A stretch of 17,451 nucleotides of DNA, from contig MU069745.1 in NCBI GenBank assembly GCA_002284615.2, forward strand, positions 35,253-52,703, read 5' to 3'. Shown piece after piece: positions 10,061 through 16,240 of the stretch. Origin of the DNA: Dunaliella salina (taxonomy: Eukaryota; Chlorophyta; Chlorophyceae; Chlamydomonadales; Dunaliellaceae). The notes below the pieces were generated by a model that did no database searches, was not told the origin of the DNA, and saw only the letters and a program-made list of their open reading frames with translations. The translations under genes were made by a program, and so were the position numbers. Position 1 is the stretch's first letter; every line of letters starts with the position of its first letter.

Positions 10061-10702
10061 GCTTACTTCTTCCCTCGTGACCTTCCAGAGAGGAAAAGAC
10101 TCAACTCCAGTCGGCCAGATGCTGTTTTGATCACCCCTTTTAATGCCAAACATACCTCTAACGATGTTTCTTCTATCCAAACACAACATCTTTTGCGCAG
10201 GTCCACGTGGAGGACCACCAGAATTAGGCGTGGACGGCAACCCCATGAACTGTATGCAAATGAACGCCATGTGCACTTGATAGAAATTAAGTTCTGCAAA
10301 GACACAAGGCCTGAGCATCAGTTGAAAGCTGCAAAGCAGCAGCATGCAGACCTGTGTAAACTTATTAACGCTAAAGCTGTTACAATTCACCCTATTCTCA
10401 TGGGTGTTGGTGGTAGTATTTATACTGAGTACACCCTCAAGCAATTCAAACAACTAGGACTTGATCATCAGCGCGCCACTAAGCTTGCTCGACAACTTCA
10501 TGCCCATTCTGTTCAACGTGCCCACAAACTAGTAACCATCCGCCGCGCTATTGAAAACAAGGATACTCCCTACACCCAGGGTCTAGAGCCAGGTGCTTCC
10601 AGTAACCTTCCAGATCCCCATGAACTTTTCTTTTTTCTTACTTTGTGGTGGAGGGGACTCACGGCACTTTTGGAGCCAATGTGTCTCCTCTTCCTTAATT
10701 GA
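10007..10702 (+). pseudogene. LINE-A1 restriction-like endonuclease (PD-(D/E)XK) domain
   Basis: The frame opens after a TAA at 10004-10006 and reads YFFPRDLPERKRLNSSRPDA, then VHLIEIKFCKDTRPEHQL. Arg-Pro-Asp followed by Glu-Ile-Lys is the RPD...E-x-K core of the restriction-like endonuclease that nicks target DNA in R2-type LINEs. A helical C terminus (KQFKQLGLDHQRATKLARQL) follows. The frame ends at 10702. However, in A2 and in LINE-B the protein ends in Asp-Pro-His-stop; here that stop is lost (DPHELFFF), so the last roughly 25 residues are readthrough into the 3' UTR. The domain is out of frame with the CCHC knuckle. Confidence 0.85.
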
Positions 10703-10740
10703 TGTAGGGAGAGTTTCTCTGCCTACGTAGTTTTTTTTTC
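10688..10740 (+). other. LINE-A1 3' terminal hairpin and T-rich tail
   Basis: TCTTCCTTAATTGATG is followed by a hairpin at 10704-10726. GTAGG and AGAG on the left arm pair with CTCT and CCTAC on the right, with a G-G mismatch and a TTT loop. A run of nine T and a pyrimidine-rich tail follow. LINE RTs with stringent 3' recognition often bind such a terminal stem-loop. The same layout occurs at the LINE-B ends. Confidence 0.65.
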
Positions 10741-10783
10741 ATTTTCTTTTTCTTTTTCCCCTAGCACAAACCACCAACAGCAG

Positions 10784-11576
10784 ACAGATGACTGTCTCGA
10801 CCCTCAGTCACAAACTCATACTCCGCTCAGCCTAGATACCCAAACAATCAGACCCAGAAAGAAGAGGCAACAATTGCTCCACACAGACAGAGAGATCGTT
10901 TCCCCAGCTATCCACTCTCTAAGCTCGCTTTCTCGAGGTCCAAAATTCTGGAACTATAGAAAAAGCACAGCTGAGAAACTTGCTAAAGAGACTACTGCTA
11001 GCCATGCTATCAGCTCTATCTTCTATCATGATTTGGATGTTACTTACATAGATGATTGCAGAATTTTCGAGGAGAACAAGAAAGAACAATCAAGCATCCC
11101 CGCCCACCTCCAAATGCAATACCACACCCATTACGCACCCATGATCATTGAAAAATGGGCCCTGCCACTATTCAAACAAGCTAACCTTGAACCTGAAGAT
11201 GTCTTACCTGCTGCTTGCACTGATATTGAGTGTGCCTGCTACCAAATATGCAATTACCACCATAGTTATGAAACTTAAAACCTTAGATCCTCCACTTCCT
11301 GATACGTATGTTTGTGATGTGTGCCACCAGACGTACCATTGGGGATGCATGAAGGAGCTTGGATGCTACTCAAGTGAGGAAAGACAAGAAATTGCACCAG
11401 CTGACACATGGGCATGCCCCGTCTGTGCAAGCCTAAATGATACCCAAAAAAATGAAAGAGAGTGGCAGACAAAACAAGAGCTCAGGAGGGTCACATGGAA
11501 GCCCTCCTGGGAATCAGAAGATCTACATGAGACATGGCCCAAATTTATAGAGTGTTTGCTTAAGTTTGCAGCACAA
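10784..11576 (+). pseudogene. LINE-A2 basic region and PHD finger
   Basis: The basic patch RPRKKRQQ and the region before the finger match A1 7000-7370. An extra base near 11272-11280 shifts the frame inside the finger, so the first zinc ligands and the second half (CDVCHQTYHWGC, WACPVC) are in different frames. In the first part YQIC replaces the CQIC of A1: the codon before Gln-Ile-Cys is TAC. The PHD blocks are otherwise conserved. The copy is non-functional. Confidence 0.8.
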
Positions 11577-11580
11577 CCTA

Positions 11581-12255
11581 GTTCATCTCAACAACCATAA
11601 CAAAGACTGGCTACAAGGCCTGAAAGGAGATTTGAAAGAAGCCACACAGTGGAAGCTGACGAATGTGTCAACAGCCACTCTGTCCTAAATTCCACGCATG
11701 CTCACATGCCAGGCTTCAACAAACTGGAACGCCTCCCATTGGACAAACAACACGCCTCCAAACACCCTAAGAATCCACACATGATCTTCAAAGAAACAGA
11801 CTTAGTGCCCAGCCAATATAATGCTACTCTTATCCTCAAAGTTGATGATTGGAGAACATGGGCATACACAGATGGCAGCTGCCTCGTCCGTAACAGAAAG
11901 CAAGGAATTGGAGCAGGCGTCTACTGCCCGTCCACTGACAGCAAGAACTTTGTAGAACCAAACGGTGCTGGGATTACTAAAACCATCACTAGAGCTGAAT
12001 TAGCAGCAATTGCTGCTGCTATCNTTACCAAATATGCAGATATTGCATCAGACAGCCTCACCTCTTTCAATCAAATACATAAACAGCTTCTCTATCCTGA
12101 AAGACATCTGAGGCATATCCAAGGAGATGTCCTTTAAATGATCTAAACTCTTATTAGAGACTTTCATACCAATTCGAATTTACAAGCTGAAGTCCCATGC
12201 TGGCATCGCTGGAAATGAATGTGCAGGCGCTATTGCAAAGCAAGCCCAGAACTGC
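11581..12255 (+). pseudogene. LINE-A2 end of PCIF1-like domain and RNase H
   Basis: Right after the deletion join come VHLNNHNKDW codons, the last block of the PCIF1-like domain, which shows that A2 once had that domain. RNase H follows with an intact WAYTDGSCLV (Asp codon 11871-11873) and ITRAELAAIAAAI. One base at 12024 is ambiguous (N) inside that block. TAA at 12135-12137 and indels near 12170 and 12225 break the frame, and part of the final NECAD block reads as Gly instead of Asp. Confidence 0.85.
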
Positions 12256-12992
12256 GTGGCAGACACCGAGATCCCTGGTGCAGGTCCTGGTGGAAATCCA
12301 TTTACAAATATTTTCTGGATAGCCAAGGAAGAAAGAGTGCATGCTGCAGGCACACCTGCGGCTCCACCACCCGCCCATAGACTCACCTATTTCCCCAACC
12401 TTCAAGATGCCCTCAAATCCCACATGCATTCTAAACACAAGCTTGGATATGCCAATGCCAAACTAGGCTACTACTCTTACTATAAAAAAAACTTATTACC
12501 GCAAGTAGATAAAAAAATCAGCAATGCCTTCAGAAATATGCCCAACATTTCTGTACCCATGAAGCGTACCTCCTGCAGTACCGCACGGGCACCCTCTACA
12601 ACCAAAAACATGCAGTACGTTCCAAAAAGTCAACTGATCCATCTTGCCCCCTCTCAGGCTGCCATCATTTGGACAGCGCGCTACACATGCTCTCAGGCTG
12701 CCAAATTCATATCATCTCCAACATGAGAACTGAACGCCATAACATTGCAGGCAGAATGAGTACAAAAGCCCTCAGCAAATGCCCTGTAGGGGCAGGCATG
12801 GTCTGTACAGACATAGGAAGCAATTTTAAGCTTGCTCAACACAACCTCCAACTCCCTACACTGCCTCCAAGAGAACTTTACCTGCTTACTTCTTCCCTCG
12901 TAACCTTCCAGAGAGGAAACGGCTCAACTCCAGTCGGCCAGATGCTGTTTTGATCCCCCCTTTTAATGCCAAACAAACTTATAACCATGTTT
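12256..12992 (+). pseudogene. LINE-A2 CCHC knuckle and first half of RLE
   Basis: The sequence is about 96% identical to A1 over 9700-10080. It keeps the CCHC codons and the RHNIAGRM block, but a one-base deletion near 12572 splits the frames. As in A1, the knuckle and the RPDA motif (about 12939-12950) lie in different frames, one base apart, with the same TAA upstream in the RLE frame. The RLE is interrupted at 12992 by the LINE-B insertion. Confidence 0.85.
12979..12992 (+). repeat. Target-site duplication, left copy
   Basis: TTATAACCATGTTT immediately precedes the LINE-B insertion. The same 14 bp recur at 13726-13739 at its right end. A1 has a single corresponding site (CTAACGATGTTT) and no insert. 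Confidence 0.9.
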
Positions 12993-12993
12993 C

Positions 12994-13602
12994 TCCCTGG
13001 AAATGGAAATTCCAAAAACTGTACACCGACATATTCCACATTGGCTGTTTCCATCCAGACAACCACCACACACACAGCTCAGTCGCCCTGATGGCATAAT
13101 AGGTGTACCCCTTGAAGGCAGAGACTCCACACACCACCCACAGGATATGCATCCCAGAGACAGAGATATCAACCTCATTGAGCTCAAATTCTGTTCTGAC
13201 ACCAAACCCGAACAAACTCTTCACACTGCGCAAAATCAGCACAAACACACCATTGAAAGCTTACGCACAAGATCTCTCTGGGGCACAAACCGCAATAACA
13301 GAGTCACACTACATGCCATACTAATTGGAGTTGCAGGAACTATCTTCAATCCCTACACTATTGATCCCCTCTGCAAACTTGGCCTAACGAAAGACAAAGC
13401 TCACAAAGCTGCCAAAGAACTCCACTTTCACGCCGTAAAATCCCTAACAAAAATTCACAACACCAAAAATGCCATCCAACTCAGTAACATAAGCAAAGGG
13501 GGGTGGGGGGGGGGGGGGGGGGGGGCTACAGGGAGGGCTGCGGACAGGACAGCGAGGCGCGCAGCCGGACGGATGGCCGATGACCCACCGGACCCTCATT
13601 AG
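12994..13602 (+). CDS. LINE-B restriction-like endonuclease C-terminal fragment
   Basis: The frame is open from the insertion edge to a TAG at 13600-13602, about 202 codons, with no initiator of its own because the element is 5'-truncated. The RLE core is clear: QLSRPDGI, then DINLIELKFCSDTKPEQTL, that is, RPD followed by Glu-Leu-Lys. The LINE-A nuclease has IEIKFCKDTRPEHQL at the same place, so the two families are related. A helical stretch (CKLGLTKDKAHKAAKEL) follows, then a Gly-rich and Arg-rich end (G6 and RAADRTARRAAGRMADD) encoded by the G-run, and finally PPDPH-stop. The fragment lacks RT and probably is not translated. Confidence 0.8.
   Translation, partial: SLEMEIPKTVHRHIPHWLFPSRQPPHTQLSRPDGIIGVPLEGRDSTHHPQDMHPRDRDINLIELKFCSDTKPEQTLHTAQNQHKHTIESLRTRSLWGTNRNNRVTLHAILIGVAGTIFNPYTIDPLCKLGLTKDKAHKAAKELHFHAVKSLTKIHNTKNAIQLSNISKGGWGGGGGGATGRAADRTARRAAGRMADDPPDPH
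13498..13525 (+). repeat. G-run in the C-terminal coding end of LINE-B
   Basis: Six G, a T, then 21 uninterrupted G lie just before the LINE-B stop codon. The tract could form a G-quadruplex in the element's RNA or DNA. Related G-rich blocks sit at the same place in other LINE-B copies (about 14427-14442, and on the minus strand near 3410-3430). The exact length may be uncertain because long homopolymers are hard to sequence. Confidence 0.9.
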
Positions 13603-13669
13603 CTGGGCTGCTCATAGCTAGCCTTCTCTGGTGGGGCTTACTGTTAGTGCCAGTGCTAACTGTTGAGTC

Positions 13670-13725
13670 TTTCCTTAATGCACGCTGGCAAATGCCAGCG
13701 TGGACTTTTACTTTTATTTATACTT
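13670..13725 (+). other. LINE-B 3' terminal hairpin and T-rich tail
   Basis: TTTCCTTAATG leads into a perfect 10-bp stem, CACGCTGGCA with TGCCAGCGTG (13681-13702), with an AA between the arms. GACTTTTACTTTTATTTATAC follows up to the target-site duplication in a T-rich tail. The motif order equals that of the LINE-A 3' end. Confidence 0.8.
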
Positions 13726-13739
13726 TTATAACCATGTTT
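13726..13739 (+). repeat. Target-site duplication, right copy
   Basis: A perfect repeat of 12979-12992. LINE-A sequence resumes immediately after it. Confidence 0.9.
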
Positions 13740-14204
13740 TTCCTACCCATTCCCATCACACTTTGCGCAGCTCCTCACGGAGGACCACCAGAACTAGCCA
13801 CATGAGGCAACCCCATGAACTTCATGCAATTAGACGCCATGTGCACCTAATAGAAATCAAGTTCTGTGAAGACACAAGGCCATAGCATCAGTTGAACGCA
13901 GCAAAGCAGCAGCATGCAGACCTTTGTAAACTTATCAACGCTAAAGCTGTTACAAATCACCCTATTCTCCTGGGTGTAGGTGGAACTATTTAGTCTGAGC
14001 ATACCCTGAAGCAATTCAAACAACTTGGATTGGATCACCAGCGTGCCACAAAGCTTGCTCAACAACTTCATGCCCATTCTGTCCAATATGCCCACAAACT
14101 AGCCACCACACGCCGCGCTATTGAAAACAAAAATACTTCCCACAACCAGTTTCTAGAGCCAGGTCACCTGAGGTGCTTCTAGTAACCCTCTAGATCCACA
14201 TTAG
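13740..14204 (+). pseudogene. LINE-A2 second half of RLE
   Basis: It matches A1 10165-10630 with the block HVHLIEIKFCEDTRP, but a TAG follows at once (near 13883) and other stops occur (near 13991). The far end reads GAT CCA CAT TAG (to 14204), giving the Asp-Pro-His-stop C terminus that A1 has lost. The copy is non-functional both from its own stops and from the LINE-B insertion upstream. Confidence 0.8.
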
Positions 14205-14334
14205 CATTCTCTTTTTCATACCTTGTGGTGGAGGGGGCACACGGCTCTTTTTTGGGCCAATGTGTCTCCTTTTCCTTAATTGATGTAGGGAGAGTTTCTG
14301 TGCCTTTGTAGTCTTTCTTCTTCTCTTTCTACCC
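14205..14334 (+). other. LINE-A2 3' UTR and degenerate terminal hairpin
   Basis: CTTGTGGTGGAGGGG, CCAATGTGTCTCC and TTCCTTAATTGATGTAGGG match A1 10645-10710. The right arm of the hairpin is mutated (CTGTGCCTTTGTAG). A pyrimidine-rich tail ends near 14334, where LINE-B sequence begins. Confidence 0.75.
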
Positions 14335-14775
14335 TTAACACTGCAACCAAACTCCACTATCCCGCTGTCAAGACCTCACTAGAAACGGACAGCACCAAAA
14401 CATGCCATCCTATTCAGCATTCTAACTAATGGGGGATTGGGGGGACACCATGGGACAGGCTGCTTCCAGGAGAGCAAGGCACACACCTGAGCGGATGGCT
14501 GACAACCCGCATTAGCTTGGTTGCTCATAGCTTACCTCAGATAGTGAGGATCACTGTTATTGCCAGCGCTGGTTCTTGGGGCTTGGTTCTTGGGGAGGAG
14601 AACCGGTGGGGTCAAGTCACACGGACATGTTCGGCATGATCTCCCAGGAGTTTGGGGTTTTGAACTGCTCAGATGCCCTGGAAGGCGTAGATTGCGGAAA
14701 CACTCCCTTAACTCCTTTGACTCCCTTGTTGGGTCTTAATGCGCGCTGGTTGCTGTCCAGCGTATACTTACACTC
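14335..14775 (+). mobile_element. LINE-B 3' end, forward, with internal insert
   Basis: The segment aligns with 13400-13710 of the reference: AACTCCACT, CAGCACCAAAACATGCCATCC, a G-rich block, GCGGATGGC, CGCATTAGCTTGGTTGCTCATAGC and ACTGTTATTGCCAGCGCT. It then has an insert of roughly 140 bp, and GGGTCTTAATGCGCGCTGG with a hairpin (CGCTGG and CCAGCG, 14744-14762). A short direct repeat, GGTTCTTGGGG, lies near 14570-14597. No coding capacity remains. Confidence 0.75.
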
Positions 14776-15049
14776 TTACTGCAGGATCCAAGTGCTGTGC
14801 AGGCCCAATAGGATCGCATGGGGTCAGATTTGACATTCCAACAGCATGGACGAGTTTGCAGGGGTGGACGAGTTTAAAGTGGTGGTGGTATTTCACACCA
14901 GGATTACATTCCTGCAAACGAAGGACAATCGATTTCAGTTTCCTGTTTCATAAGTCTAGTGCCCCTGATTCTGAAAGCACACATGCTGGCAGGGAGAGCA
15001 CATGCTGTAGTCAGGCAAAGCGTTGTATGTGGCCTGTCTGTCAGCTGGT
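14776..15049. other. No gene seen
   Basis: No motif-bearing ORF. A short direct repeat GGACGAGTTT occurs twice near 14848 and 14866. Some minus-strand sequence may be the downstream end of the RT relic that follows, but I see no clear RT motif in it. Confidence 0.5.
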
Positions 15050-15461
15050 GTTAAAGCGAATTGCCTGACAACTGGCCAAGAAAAGGGCACGCAAATGCTC
15101 AGCAGCAGTCTGAGGAGTGTAGTGCATGCTTAGATACCTGAAGGACTTGGCACGAAGCATCTCCGCCGAGCATACAAATGCAACCTATTCAACATTTGTT
15201 AAAGCTGGACAGAATGAACATCAGTGAGACGCAGGTCAAGTGCAACAACATATGGGTGACTTGCAGCTCACCTGCGTGCATTGCAACAGCCTCTTGCATA
15301 TGTCTGCCAAAAATTCCAAGTAGGAATGCAAAGGGAAACAGCAAAGGAGAAACCAGACAACCTTGCTTGGCTCCAAGCTGAGGGCCCACATGAGCTTGCT
15401 CGCAGCCATTCACTACGATATATTCGCCATTATCATATATGCTTTTGTCAAAAGTTTTCAT
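15050..15461 (-). pseudogene. Reverse transcriptase relic of a third LINE type
   Basis: On the minus strand, an open frame from 15461 reads NGEYIVVNGCEQAHVGPQLG and then AKQGCLVSPLLFPFAFL. The second block matches RT motif B (usually G-x-x-QGC-x-LSP-x-LF). ELQVTHMLLHLTCVSLMF then occupies the place of the YADD block, whose Asp residues are gone. Further on, after a stop and in another frame (about 15060-15170), AKSFRYLSMHYTPQTAAEHL resembles the F-x-YLG block that follows YADD in LINE RTs. It is clearly different from the LINE-A RT (FADD type). The RT is dead: catalytic residues are missing and the reading frame is broken. Confidence 0.65.
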
Positions 15462-15562
15462 GCTTTTGTCAAGTTTTCATGCTTTTGTCCAAAGTTTTCA
15501 TGCTTTTGTCAAGTTTTCATGCTTTTGTCCAAAGTTTTCATGCTTTTGTCAAAAGTTTTAAT
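15441..15562. repeat. Minisatellite of six 19- and 21-bp units
   Basis: Six adjacent units of the form GCTTTTGTC(CA)AAGTTTTCAT, of lengths 21, 19, 21, 19, 21 and 21 bp, fill 15441-15562. The 19/21 alternation gives a 40-bp higher-order period. The first unit overlaps the start of the RT relic, whose minus-strand codons there read MKTFDKS. Confidence 0.95.
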
Positions 15563-15836
15563 GGCAGGCAGGCAAGTAGGCATTCAAATGCGCGGAAGAT
15601 GGGTCCATGATGCTTCTCTTGTTATCATATCATACACCTGCTCAAAAATCAAGACATGTTGCATGTACTCATGGAGATGCATGGGCATTTGACCTGAGCA
15701 GCATGTTGCCGCAAAATGAACGTAGGATGCAAAGTATTACAGGCTGGATAGAACCCGAAAGGAGTGTCTATATATGTTACCCGCTTCACCGCCCGACCAA
15801 ACAACCCTGCATGTTTTGAAAAATTTGAACATTGAG
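15563..15836. other. No gene seen
   Basis: Short open frames exist on both strands but none has recognisable motifs. No repeat or structural RNA is evident. Confidence 0.5.
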
Positions 15837-16240
15837 TTTGCTTGGCCTGCTTGTCAAGTTTGTGGGCGGGGAGAGGAGCTGCATGGGCTATGCTGGCCAT
15901 CTTCTCCTCAGGTTCTTTTAAATCCGTCTCCAGAGCACTTCACACACAGCCCCATCTGCACCCCTGACAGCACATGTTTGCTTGGTCAAGTTTGCTCGGC
16001 CTGCTCGTCAAGTGTCAGGGCGGGAAGTGCACTGGGCAGGCCATGCCGGCCACCTTCTGCTCAGCTACCAGACAGGGGTGTTCCAGAAGTCTTTGCCCAG
16101 GACCCCTTGTGTGCCCATGACAGGGATGCTTGGGTAAGCTTGCTTGGTCTACATGCTGGGTTTCAGGGCGGGGAGTGTTCTGGGTGGGTCAGGGTGGCAG
16201 TTGTGAAGTTTATCGGGAAACAGCCAAACCTAGGGGGTCA
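15837..16240. repeat. Degenerate tandem repeat of about 150 bp, two to three units
   Basis: Units start near 15837, 15991 and 16139, each with GCTTGGCCTGCTTGTCAAG-like sequence followed by GGGCGGGGAG, GGGC.GGCCATG.TGGCCA, TCTTCTCCTCAG-like and GACAGC/GACAGGG blocks. The spacing is 154 and 148 bp. The third unit is shorter and diverged. An open frame of about 158 codons across it shows no known domain and probably reflects the GC-rich repeat. Confidence 0.7.

Larger units (their letters stand above)
3540..10740 (+). mobile_element. LINE-A copy A1, multidomain non-LTR retrotransposon, decayed
   Basis: One long degenerate coding region on the plus strand carries, in order: a linker, RT, a proline-rich basic region, a PHD finger, a PCIF1-like domain, RNase H, a CCHC knuckle and an RLE. 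It ends in a 3' UTR with a hairpin (10704-10726) and a T-rich tail. No LTRs are seen. RLE plus RNase H in one LINE recalls the R2/Dualen side of the LINE tree. The linker before the RT resembles the region that follows an APE nuclease in other LINEs, so an APE domain may have been lost by 5' truncation. Coding is broken by at least four frame changes (near 4210, 4755, 6345 and 10007-10130) and five in-frame stops. The 5' boundary is approximate, lying just after an inverted LINE-B fragment. Confidence 0.88.
12993..13725 (+). mobile_element. LINE-B, 5'-truncated insertion of 733 bp inside LINE-A2
   Basis: The insert interrupts the A2 endonuclease between two copies of a 14-bp target-site duplication. 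It carries an open RLE domain, a G-rich tract, a 3' UTR and a perfect terminal hairpin (CACGCTGGCA pairing with TGCCAGCGTG, 13681-13702), followed by a T-rich tail ending at the right duplication. 5' truncation, a 3' tail and the duplication together are the marks of target-primed reverse transcription. It is the best-preserved LINE-B in the window and serves here as the family reference. Confidence 0.93.
10757..14334 (+). mobile_element. LINE-A copy A2, 5'-truncated, with internal deletion and nested LINE-B
   Basis: Homology to A1 starts at about 10757 (equivalent to about 6893 in A1) and runs to a degenerate copy of the LINE-A 3' hairpin at 14284-14310 and a pyrimidine tail ending near 14334. 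Relative to A1 it lacks about 1,031 bp (A1 7714-8744) at the join near 11577-11581. It also carries an inserted LINE-B at 12993-13725. It is broken by frame changes near 11272, 12137-12180, 12480 and 12572 and by stops. The left end directly abuts the pyrimidine tail of A1. Confidence 0.88.

Noticed and set aside
10007..10130. Programmed -1 frameshift before the RLE
   Set aside because: No slippery heptamer is conserved in the overlap; a shared inherited defect is simpler. It is kept only as a question to check.
11570..11590. The A1/A2 difference as a spliced intron
   Set aside because: The missing segment lacks GT-AG ends and encodes recognisable protein blocks in A1.
15441..15562. CRISPR array
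   Set aside because: The units are directly adjacent with no unique spacers, and the context is eukaryotic.
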